Positions 1-8,919 of a stretch of DNA of 64,000 nucleotides are shown here, in pieces. How positions within the stretch are numbered: the stretch's first letter is position 1; each line of letters begins with the position of its first letter. The translations under genes and the position numbers were made by a program. This DNA is from Mikania micrantha (taxonomy: Eukaryota > Streptophyta > Magnoliopsida > Asterales > Asteraceae): contig CM018690.1 in assembly GCA_009363875.1 (NCBI GenBank), forward strand, positions 12,307,971-12,371,970, given 5' to 3'. The notes beneath the pieces are model-generated. The model was given only the letters and a program-made list of their open reading frames with translations. It was not told the DNA's origin and did no database searches.

Positions 1-460
1 ATTATGAGAAACCATAATATTATAAATCAAACTCAAGAATTGAAATACGTACCTGCTCGTATATATTTTTAAACAAAAGAAGTTGAAAGAGTTTGTTTTT
101 GTGACACCCCGTAAATTCCAGGTCCGCTTTGATTTTATTTAAATGTTTATTTAAATGCATTATGTACACGTGGCACTAGAATTAGATTAATTTAGTGTGA
201 CACGTGGCACGACAGTATGAACACTGACACATGACTTGATAATTCGTGGAATTATCGGCAAACAGCACACACGTGTCAAAACACACGAACGTTGGTGAAC
301 GTCTACCACATTGTGAAACACAGCACTCGAAACCTCACGAAACACTCACACATTGAACTTGGAAGTTCAAACAAGGCCAAACGAAAGTTCGTAAACGTGA
401 AAACGGCAACGAACGGATCAAACCAATGAAAATGGGCCTATTGGGCTCACCAGGGGATCT

Positions 461-586
461 GTCGCGCTACGCGACGGCCCACAAGGACACTGTCGCGATA
501 CGCGACAGGTGGCGGGGGAATTTGAACGCGGAACATCCTCGCGCTACGCGAGGGGAACTCTTGAAGCTGTCGCGCTACGCGAGGAG
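461..586. repeat. Four CpG-rich palindromes in the LTR
   Basis: Four near-perfect inverted repeats built on TCGCG-(C/A)TA-CGCGA lie within about 125 bp: around 461-475, 491-507, 538-554 and 570-585. Outer bases vary so that arms stay paired in most copies (GTCGCG..CGCGAC, CCTCGCG..CGCGAGG). The same cluster recurs in the 3' LTR at about 9281-9406. In a genome this AT-rich and CpG-poor, the motif stands out. Confidence 0.85.
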
Positions 587-1979
587 ACCCAGTTCGCAGA
601 ATCTTTATTTAACCAAGATGTAATCATCACCAGCCAACCTAGCCTCTCATTTCCGATTCCAAGACACTCAAACTCGTCTCCTACACCTGCAAATCACCAT
701 TTTCATCAGCTGGAAGCCATTGTTGAGGAGATTGAAGCTCAAGAACATTGAAGCAAGCCTCCTAGACCACCACCCATCACCACCATCTTCTTATTCGTTG
801 AGGAACCTGCTGTCCAGAAGCTCTTAGAAGCCTTCTAGCTCGATTTTATCATCATCTCAGCCTTCTTGGAGCCTTAGAAGGTAGTATTTACATTCCTCCA
901 TGGCTAGAACGTCCATTTCTCACCACCACACGCACATGCATGTGTTAAAACCCACATGCAAGCACCCATGGCTCACATGCACGAATTTATAATATGGGTT
1001 TGTTGATTTTAAGATGATTTATGATGATCTAACATGATTAGAATGCATTTGGTGATGATCTATGATGATGTGTATGTAAGGATTTCATGTTTTGTTCATA
1101 AAGTGTTGAATGATGGCCATGCATGCATGATCCATGATGGTAGGAATGATCTTGAGTATGTTGATATGCTTATTGATAATGTTAGAAGGATTACTCATGG
1201 TTGGATTTGTTTAAAATGATCAAAATGTTGATTTTTAGTAATCTTTCCATTATTAGTAACTTTTATTTGCAAAATGATTGTTGGAGATGAATTCACGAAC
1301 ATGCAAGTATGTGGACTTGCTATTAGGATGATAATATGATGATTTGATTTGTTAGAATGTGGTTTCGATAATGAGTATGGTCATTTCTAGCAATATTACT
1401 AAATATAGAAACTTTTGTGAATGAAATATTGATGGATGATGATTTAGACTATGTTGACATGATTAGATGATAGTAAATAGCATATTATGATGAATGATGG
1501 TATGAAAAATTGCTTGGAAATGTTAAATGGTCATTTTTATGCAAAAACCACAAAGTTACTATTTTTAGTAACTTTATGGTTACAAAAACCGACTTAGGAA
1601 TATGTTGAATGACTTGAGCATGCTAAATGATTTATTATGTTATAATATGATGTTTAGATGCTAAGTTAGATGGTTTCCGATGTCACGTATGCTAAAAATG
1701 GAAACTTTCCATTTTAGGAAACTTTTGTGCACTAACATGCTATAAACGACGTATATGAACTTGTATGATAATGTGCTATGTGCTAACATGACCCCGTAGG
1801 ACCATTGAGCATGCTAGAACTCGAACACCGTCATGCTTTGTGAACTTTCTAAAAATGGAAACTTACTATAAATAGTAAGTTGTCCATAAACGCGACCTAC
1901 GCGTTTTGCACACGACAAACACTTACACGATTGCTACATGAGTCACAAACCGTCACACGGTTCACCAACGGGTCGTTGA

Positions 1980-2110
1980 CTTGACACGGTCAACTTTGGT
2001 CAAACACGGTCAACTTTGGTCAGACACGGTCAACTTTGGTCAAACACGGTCAACTTTGGTCAGACACGGTCAACTTTGGTCAAACATGGTCAAACACGGT
2101 CAATGTGGAC
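1980..2110 (+). repeat. 20-bp tandem repeat in LTR
   Basis: About six copies of a 20-bp unit (core ACGGTCAACTTTGGTCA, alternating AAACACGG and AGACACGG) sit head to tail. The array recurs at about 10800-10930 in the other LTR with the same copy number. It produces a spurious open frame and is not coding. Confidence 0.88.
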
Positions 2111-3127
2111 CAACACGAGCAAACACGGTCATTGTGGACCGACACGGGCAAACATGAACAACCAAGGGTTGTTGAGCACAAACACGAGCACTAACATTAG
2201 CACGGTCACCTACACGAACTCACATACGATCTACGATATAGGTTGCCGGTGACCGACGTGCTACACGACAACTCGGGAGCTTACGCTTACATACATTCGT
2301 TTCACTAAGGTGAGTTTACGGCCCCTCTTTACTCTTTTTCAAATGCTTTTAAATAGGGGGAGAATACTAGTTGCATCGAGTCAAACATTATTGCTATTAC
2401 AAACATTTTGTGTATGCTGGTTTATTGGACAAACATTAAGTGTTGAACTCGTTACAAGCCCTCACAAAGTCTTACCGTTAATGTACGAACAACGTGGTAG
2501 GTTTGGATGGATCCATTAGGGAATGACTAACCCCACGGGGCACCATGTTGACTGAGTGTCATAACCCGTGCAAATTCTGACCTAACTTGCTATGTATACG
2601 AGGCATAGCGGAGGCAAGAGCAAACAAGTCTAGTTCGGTAGTGACGCACTGACACTTTGGGCCTAGGGCTCGGTACTAACATTGATAAACAGCATGACAC
2701 ACTTTTCATTACTATATGTATATCAAAACCTGTGAACTCACCAACCATTGTGTTGACACTTGTTTTTAAACTTGTATTCTCAGGTAACTAGCATGACAGG
2801 CTCGTGGAGCAGGAAAGCACATAGGGGACATGAGCATAGGGCCCCACATGCATTTGTTTTCGTGTCTTTTGAAAACAATTTGACTTTATCTTATTTAAAA
2901 CGTTGTTGTATTAAACTACTTACAATTTCCGCTGTGTAAACAATCATTTTCCGCTGCATGTTATGACTTATTTATTTCCGCTGCAAGCTATTTTATCAAG
3001 TGTATGTGTCAAACTTGGATTTGTAAACGCATATAGAGGTGTTCTATATGACCTTGAGCTGTGATTCTGGACACGTCACATCCACGTGGACATACGCCAC
3101 GAGTGGGAAATTGGGGGTGTGACAGAC

Positions 3128-3140
3128 TGGTATCAGAGCC
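3128..3140 (+). other. Primer-binding site (tRNA-iMet)
   Basis: TGGTATCAGAGCC begins three bases after the 5' LTR. It is complementary to the 3' end of plant initiator methionine tRNA, the usual primer for gypsy and Copia elements. Confidence 0.92.
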
Positions 3141-3281
3141 TTGGTTATAGAGAACTAGGTTTGCATATAGTAAGCTTAGACTATAGCCATTGCTCAACTT
3201 TAGACACTACACTTAGAACTTGCACATTGATGATATTATTGCTTATGTTAAACTATTACTTACTAACGTGAAACTTACAGG

Positions 3282-4037
3282 ATGGCCGACAACAACAGCA
3301 ACGCTAACCGGAGCGCAGCTAGACCCACGGGCACAGATGATTTGGCGGCAGAGAGTCGGCGACGGATCGACGACATAGTATCACAGGTTGACGCCGAGAT
3401 GGACCGGCGGGCGAGGGACGCAGCACGGGCCAGATATTGGGGATGGCTTCCCACCATACTCCAGAGTTGGATCGTCGAGGAGAGAGTACCTCCATATCGA
3501 TATCCCGGCGACACCACTCCAGGACACCGACTACCACCGTTCGGAGTGCCGATGGAGCAGGCCTTCGCGGCACATGTTGCTTGCACACGACGGGAAGTCT
3601 GGAGGGGTAGGGAGCTAACAGACGAGGTCCGAGTTCTTCGCGAGAAGAGCGATCGATTGGAGAGGCAGAACGAGAGACTGGAGGAGCGCAACAACAGACT
3701 GGAAGCCCAGATGGAGGCTCTACGACTCCAAATGTCCCAACTACTGACCGAGCATGGACAGGTCGTCGATGTCGTGCAGGAACACGACGTGCGTATCACC
3801 GAGAATCGGACGGACATCACCGAGACTCAGGCCATGGTGCAGGCCAGTGATGCCATGCTTAATGCATGGGCTGCACAGTTTATTGAGGAGCCACCTCAGG
3901 AGGATGGTCCTGAATTCGAGGCCGAGGACCTCGAAGAAGAGGACCTTGATGAGGATCCTAATGAGGATCCGGAGGAGGATGATGACGACGGAGACGCTGC
4001 TAGCGATATTTCGCATGTTTCCATGGATTCTGACTAG
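3282..4037 (+). CDS. Extra ORF upstream of gag: coiled-coil protein with acidic tail
   Basis: A 251-aa open frame lies between the primer site and gag, where most Tekay-type elements have no gene. It starts at an ATG two bases after a good splice acceptor (CTAAC branch-like motif, then ACTTACAG ending at 3280), so it may be reached by splicing from a leader donor such as 3170 (GTAAGC). Residues about 112-158 form a charged leucine-heptad coiled coil (LERQNERLEERNNRLEAQ). Residues about 204-240 are very acidic (runs of E and D), and the end is serine/aspartate-rich. A short WGWLPTILQSW stretch (about residues 53-63) is the only hydrophobic patch. I recognise no known domain. It might be a Gag-like or regulatory accessory protein, comparable in position to ORF1 of Ogre elements, but that comparison rests on position only. 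Confidence 0.75.
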   Translation: MADNNSNANRSAARPTGTDDLAAESRRRIDDIVSQVDAEMDRRARDAARARYWGWLPTILQSWIVEERVPPYRYPGDTTPGHRLPPFGVPMEQAFAAHVACTRREVWRGRELTDEVRVLREKSDRLERQNERLEERNNRLEAQMEALRLQMSQLLTEHGQVVDVVQEHDVRITENRTDITETQAMVQASDAMLNAWAAQFIEEPPQEDGPEFEAEDLEEEDLDEDPNEDPEEDDDDGDAASDISHVSMDSD

Positions 4038-4298
4038 TGGACTGTTGTATTTTGTACTTTCTTTATTTTAGCCTAGACGAGCGGGATGTGCTCGAAGAAC
4101 TTATTATGTATTTCCTTTTGAAATTATTGTACTTCCAACTTATTATTAATGAGAATTATGTTTTGTCTTACTTATTACATATTGACCATGATTGCTTTGA
4201 CTTGACAACTAACATGACATATGATCTGACTTCCGACACAACATCTGACTAACATTCTGACTTACTAACATTCTATCCCTTCCGTATAGAAAATATCT
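4038..4298 (+). other. Spacer between ORF1 and gag with splice-acceptor-like signals
   Basis: No ORF. The stretch is rich in CTAAC motifs and ends TACTAACATTC-pyrimidines-GTATAG at 4289, ten bases before the gag ATG at 4299. This matches a plant branch point plus 3' splice site, so gag could be translated from an mRNA in which ORF1 is spliced out. No transcript evidence. Confidence 0.4.
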
Positions 4299-4446
4299 AT
4301 GGCGGGAAGAGGACCACATGCACGCCCTCCTAGACGAACACTGGACGCAGCCGTCATTAAGATGATGGTTGACAGACGGGTTAACAAGATACTGGCAGAG
4401 CACGAGGCACACCGCCTTGCTAGTGAAACCAGTGGCTCGAACAACG
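4299..4446 (+). CDS. Putative gag first exon
   Basis: From the ATG at 4299 the frame reads a basic N terminus (MAGRGPHARPPRRTLDAAV) and stays open until a stop near 4468. A GT donor at 4447 and an AG acceptor at 4524 enclose 78 bases. Removing them keeps the frame (phase 1) and continues into the conserved Gag start (KGCSFKSFLNC). Without splicing the product would be only a 56-aa peptide. Splicing is inferred from frame and consensus. Confidence 0.5.
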
Positions 4447-4524
4447 GTACTAACCCTCGCCTAACATGACTAACATAGTATAGCTAACACGCTCTGACCT
4501 ACGACATTGGTTTCTGACTGACAG
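4447..4524 (+). other. Putative gag intron (78 nt)
   Basis: It begins GTACTAAC and ends CTGACTGACAG, contains in-frame stops, and joins two open frames in phase. It includes several CTAAC branch-like motifs. Confidence 0.45.
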
Positions 4525-4609
4525 GATCACAAGGCAACAACAACAAAGGATGTTCTTTTAAATCCTTCCTGAACTGCCACCCACACAAATTCAAGGGACT
4601 GAGGGAGCC

Positions 4610-7600
4610 GTGGGAATGCTCCGCTGGGTGGAGAAAGTGGAGTCTGTATTCGCCATGTGCGAATGTACTGAAGAGAACCGGGTGAAGTTCGCAACTGGTA
4701 CACTGGAAGGACCAGCACTCACATGGTGGAATACCCATGTACAAACCCTGGGGTTGGACGGTGCCAACTCCATGCCATGGGCTGATTTCACCCGACTACT
4801 GCAAGAGGAATACTGTCCTCGTGATGAGATCAGAAAGCTAGAGGCTGAGTTTTGGGTACTGAAGATGGTGGGCTCTGAGATCGAGCAATACTGTACTCGA
4901 TTCCATGAGCTGTGTAAGCTATGTCCGGCTATGGTGACGCCGGAGTACAAGAAAATCGAGCAGTTCATCAGTGGGCTGCCCGAACAAATTCAGAGCATGG
5001 TGACTGCGTCTGACCTCACCACTATCCAACCTCTGATCAGGCTGGCTCATAAACTGACTGACCAAGCTGTAGCTCAGGGCAAGCTACCCAAACGAGGCGA
5101 ACATCTGAAGCCTCAAGAAAGCCAGAAGAGGAAGTGGGAACCCAGCCACCACCAATCTCATCAACCTCAGCAACAACAAAGATCTGCACCAGCCAGAGCC
5201 TTTACTGCCACTCAACCAGACGACAAGGGGAAGGGTGTGTACCAAGGGAAATACCCCTTGTGTAACCGGTGTTCATACCATCACCTCGGGCAATGTGAAC
5301 GATACCGTTGCCTGAAGTGCGGAAGGCATGGCCATATGGCCAAAGATTGCAGATCAAGATTTCCAACCAACAACAGCAACCCTAACCACAACCAGAACAA
5401 CAACCAGAACACCTCCAGAGGGTGTTATGAATGTGGAAAACCAGGCCACATGAGGAGGGATTGTCCTCAATTGAAGAAGGCCGGAGGAGGAGCGGCCAAG
5501 GGGAGAGCATTTGTGATTGGCTCGGGAGAAGCCAAGGACGATCCTAACATCGTAACCGGTACGTTTCTTTTAAATAATGTCTATGCTAGCATATTGTTTG
5601 ATACCGGTGCCGATAGGAGCTTTATATCTAGTGAGTTTAGCAAATTACTAGATATTACCCCAACACCACTAGACTACAAGTATACCGTAGAGCTAGCCGA
5701 CGGCAAGTTAATTGAAACACAACACATCTTTCGAGGATGCGTCATGGTATTGGCGGATCATGAACTCGAAATCGATTTGATGCCGGTGACTCTCGGAAGC
5801 TTTGATGTGGTCGTTGGAATGGATTGGTTATCCGCTAACCAAGCTGAGATCGTATGCAACGAGAAGATCGTACGAGTGACGTTGCAGAACGGAGAACAGA
5901 TCTCGATTCAGGGGGAAAGGCGGGGAGTACCTTTGAACATCATGTCATGCATGAAGGCGAACAAGTACCTACAAAAGGGATACGCTGCCATACTAGCCCT
6001 CATCGCCGAGCAACCCAAGAAAGAGAGGAAGATTGAGGACATCGTCGTAGTCCGCGATTTTCCCGAAATATTTCCCGAAGACCTACCTGGACTACCTCCG
6101 AAACGACAAGTCGAGTTTCAGATAGACCTTACACCAGGAGCAGCACCGATTGCTAAGGCCCCATACCGACTAGCACCAACGGAGATGCAGGAACTGTCTA
6201 ACCAGTTGCAAGAACTGTTAGACAAGGGATTCATCAGACCGAGCTTCTCACCTTGGGGAGCACCGGTCTTGTTCGTAAAGAAGAAAGACGGATCATTCCG
6301 TATGTGTATCGACTACAGAGAACTGAACAAGGTGACGATCAAGAATCGATATCCCTTACCGCGAATAGACGATCTGTTTGACCAGTTGCAAGGGTCAAGC
6401 TACTATTCGAAGATCGATTTAAGATCGGGTTACCACCAACTAAGGATACAGGAAAACGATATCCCTAAGACTGCCTTTAGAACCCGATACGGACACTACG
6501 AATTCTTGGTTATGCCCTTTGGACTGACCAACGCACCAGCCGTATTCATGGATCTCATGAATAGAGTGTGTAAACCTTACCTGGACAAATTCGTGATAGT
6601 GTTCATCGACGACATCCTGATTTATTCAAAGGATCGGGAGGAGCATGCCGAACATCTAAGGTTAGTCTTGGAACTACTGAAGAAAGAGCAACTGTACGCG
6701 AAATTTTCAAAATGCGACTTTTGGATTCGCGAAGTCCAATTCCTTGGACACGTGGTTAATGAGCAGGGAATTCACGTAGACCCAGCTAAGATCGAAGCCA
6801 TTAAGAACTGGGAAGCACCCAAGACTCCGACTGAGGTGCGACAATTCCTAGGACTGGCCGGGTACTACCGGAGATTCATTGAAGGATTCTCGAAGATTGC
6901 CCAATCATTGACGTCCCTGACCCATAAAGACAAAAAGTTCGATTGGGGAGACAAACAAGAAGCTGCTTTCAACCTGTTGAAACAGAAACTATGCACTGCA
7001 CCCATCCTATCCCTACCGGAAGGATGTGATGACTTCGTGGTGTATTGCGACGCTTCGAAACAAGGACTCGGTTGCGTGCTGATGCAACGCGAGAAAGTGA
7101 TAGCATACGCTTCACGTCAACTGAAGGTGCATGAGAAGAACTACACGACTCATGACCTTGAGTTGGGAGCCGTGGTGTTTGCCTTGAAGATCTGGCGACA
7201 CTACTTATACGGCACAAAGTGCACTATCTTTACCGATCATAAGAGCCTACAACACATCTTCGACCAGAAAGAGTTGAACATGAGACAACGAAGATGGGTT
7301 GAGCTTATCGGCGATTATGACTGCGCTATCAAGTATCATCCAGGCAAAGCTAACGTAGTGGCCGACGCGTTGAGTCGAAAAGAAACAACAAAGCGCGTGC
7401 GTGCACTACAACTCACGATTCATTCTGAATTGCCAAATCAGATACGAAACGCACAACAAGAAGCTCTAAAAGCTGAAAACCTTACTCTTGAAGCCATGCG
7501 TGGCATGGATAAACAATTGAAGGCAAAGGGCGACGGAGCTTACTATTTAATGAATCGAATCTGGATTCCACGCTACGGAGGATTGAGAGAAGTAGTGATG

Positions 7601-8884
7601 GACGAAGCACACAAGAGCCGGTATTCCATACATCCGGGCTCTGACAAGATGTATCACGATTTGAAGACAACCTATTGGTGGCCAAACATGAAAGCTGAAA
7701 TAGCAACTTACGTGGGTAAGTGTCTAACGTGCTCAAAAGTCAAGGTTGAGTACCAGAAGCCATCAGGGTTACTTCAACAACCGGAATTACCAATGTGGAA
7801 ATGGGAGCAGATATCCATGGATTTCATCACTAAACTGCCAAAGACGGCAAGTGGTTGCGATACCATCTGGGTTATCGTAGACCGACTGACGAAGTCTGCT
7901 CATTTCCTACCCATTAAAGAGACTGACAAGCTAGACAAACTCACTCGGATTTATTTGAAGGAAGTGGTCACTCGACATGGAGTGCCAATCTCCATCATAT
8001 CTGATCGCGACAGTCGATTCACGTCGCATTTCTGGAAGTCCTTGCATAAGGCTTTGGGCACGAGATTGGACATGAGTACTGCTTACCACCCGCAGACGGA
8101 CGGGCAAAGTGAGCGAACGATACAGACACTGGAAGACATGCTCCGGGCATGTGTCATTGACTTTGGTAGTAGCTGGGAATCTCATCTACCGTTAGTGGAG
8201 TTCTCATATAACAATAGCTACCACACTAGCATTCAAGCTGCACCCTTCGAGGCACTTTACGGACGTAAGTGTCGATCACCCATCTGCTGGGCGGAAGTTG
8301 GAGACAGCCAACTGACTGGTCCAGAACTGGTGCACGAGACAACTGAAAAGATCGTGCAAATACGCAAACGAATGGCAGCAGCTCGGGACAGACAGAAAAG
8401 CTATGCCGACAAGCGACGCAAACCGTTAGAATTCCAGGTGGGGGACAGAGTGTTACTCAAGGTCTCGCCCTGGAAAGGTGTCATTCGGTTTGGCAAACGA
8501 GGAAAGTTGAACCCTCGTTACATTGGACCTTTCGAGATTACAAAGCGAATAGGCCCTGTAGCCTACGAACTAAACCTGCCAGTTGAACTGAGCAGTGTAC
8601 ACAACGTATTCCACATCTCGAACCTCAAGAAGTGCCTATCAGATGAAACACTTGTTATTCCTCTCGAGGAAATACAAATCGACGAACAATTGAACTTTGT
8701 TGAGGAACCGGTGGAGATTATGGACCGGGAAACCAAGAAGCTCAAACTCAGTAAAATCCCGATTGTAAAAGTACGATGGAATTCGCGACGAGGACCGGAA
8801 TTCACGTGGGAACGTGAGGACCAGATGAAACAAAAGTACCCACACCTGTTCGCGGAACAGACAAACGCTAACAGCACAAGTTGA
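4610..8884 (+). CDS. Gag-Pol polyprotein of Tekay element
   Basis: A 1424-codon open frame. The first codon here is a conceptual GTG; the true N terminus lies upstream in another frame (exon from 4525), separated by a one-base slip near 4597. Order: Gag retrotransposon domain (1-150), CCHC zinc knuckles at 234-247 (CLKCGRHGHMAKDC) and 272-285 (CYECGKPGHMRRDC), aspartic protease with DTGA at 331-334, reverse transcriptase about 500-720 with FIDD at 665-668, RNase H about 808-925 (D814), the integrase HHCC zinc site (H1001, H1008, C1038, C1041) and core D1071, D1132, E1168, then a C-terminal chromodomain-like segment about 1365-1415. All catalytic residues I checked are present and there is no stop within the frame. 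The chromodomain would direct integration to marked chromatin (family knowledge). Confidence 0.92.
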   Translation: MGMLRWVEKVESVFAMCECTEENRVKFATGTLEGPALTWWNTHVQTLGLDGANSMPWADFTRLLQEEYCPRDEIRKLEAEFWVLKMVGSEIEQYCTRFHELCKLCPAMVTPEYKKIEQFISGLPEQIQSMVTASDLTTIQPLIRLAHKLTDQAVAQGKLPKRGEHLKPQESQKRKWEPSHHQSHQPQQQQRSAPARAFTATQPDDKGKGVYQGKYPLCNRCSYHHLGQCERYRCLKCGRHGHMAKDCRSRFPTNNSNPNHNQNNNQNTSRGCYECGKPGHMRRDCPQLKKAGGGAAKGRAFVIGSGEAKDDPNIVTGTFLLNNVYASILFDTGADRSFISSEFSKLLDITPTPLDYKYTVELADGKLIETQHIFRGCVMVLADHELEIDLMPVTLGSFDVVVGMDWLSANQAEIVCNEKIVRVTLQNGEQISIQGERRGVPLNIMSCMKANKYLQKGYAAILALIAEQPKKERKIEDIVVVRDFPEIFPEDLPGLPPKRQVEFQIDLTPGAAPIAKAPYRLAPTEMQELSNQLQELLDKGFIRPSFSPWGAPVLFVKKKDGSFRMCIDYRELNKVTIKNRYPLPRIDDLFDQLQGSSYYSKIDLRSGYHQLRIQENDIPKTAFRTRYGHYEFLVMPFGLTNAPAVFMDLMNRVCKPYLDKFVIVFIDDILIYSKDREEHAEHLRLVLELLKKEQLYAKFSKCDFWIREVQFLGHVVNEQGIHVDPAKIEAIKNWEAPKTPTEVRQFLGLAGYYRRFIEGFSKIAQSLTSLTHKDKKFDWGDKQEAAFNLLKQKLCTAPILSLPEGCDDFVVYCDASKQGLGCVLMQREKVIAYASRQLKVHEKNYTTHDLELGAVVFALKIWRHYLYGTKCTIFTDHKSLQHIFDQKELNMRQRRWVELIGDYDCAIKYHPGKANVVADALSRKETTKRVRALQLTIHSELPNQIRNAQQEALKAENLTLEAMRGMDKQLKAKGDGAYYLMNRIWIPRYGGLREVVMDEAHKSRYSIHPGSDKMYHDLKTTYWWPNMKAEIATYVGKCLTCSKVKVEYQKPSGLLQQPELPMWKWEQISMDFITKLPKTASGCDTIWVIVDRLTKSAHFLPIKETDKLDKLTRIYLKEVVTRHGVPISIISDRDSRFTSHFWKSLHKALGTRLDMSTAYHPQTDGQSERTIQTLEDMLRACVIDFGSSWESHLPLVEFSYNNSYHTSIQAAPFEALYGRKCRSPICWAEVGDSQLTGPELVHETTEKIVQIRKRMAAARDRQKSYADKRRKPLEFQVGDRVLLKVSPWKGVIRFGKRGKLNPRYIGPFEITKRIGPVAYELNLPVELSSVHNVFHISNLKKCLSDETLVIPLEEIQIDEQLNFVEEPVEIMDRETKKLKLSKIPIVKVRWNSRRGPEFTWEREDQMKQKYPHLFAEQTNANSTS

Positions 8885-8910
8885 ATTTCGGGACGAAATT
8901 CTTTCTAACA

Positions 8911-8919
8911 TGGGGAGGA
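8911..8919 (+). other. Polypurine tract
   Basis: TGGGGAGGA lies directly before the 3' LTR and would prime plus-strand DNA synthesis. It sits about 25 bases after the pol stop codon. Confidence 0.85.

Larger units (their letters stand above)
100..3124 (+). repeat. 5' LTR of Tekay element (3025 bp)
   Basis: The first base follows the TSD GTTTT and the last base is three bases before the primer-binding site. It contains four CpG-rich palindromes (461-586), a 20-bp tandem array (about 1980-2110), and a consensus-like splice donor (AG|GTGAGT at 2310) and acceptor (TTCTCAG at 2783) that could define a leader intron. Short ORFs inside it are in repeats and look non-coding. Confidence 0.93.

Noticed and set aside
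2016..2252. 78-aa ORF in the LTR, repeated at 10836-11072.
   Set aside because: It is a by-product of the 20-bp tandem repeat, with biased low-complexity translation.
3275..3820. 181-aa minus-strand ORF.
   Set aside because: Shadow of the plus-strand ORF1, which has start, coiled coil and context.
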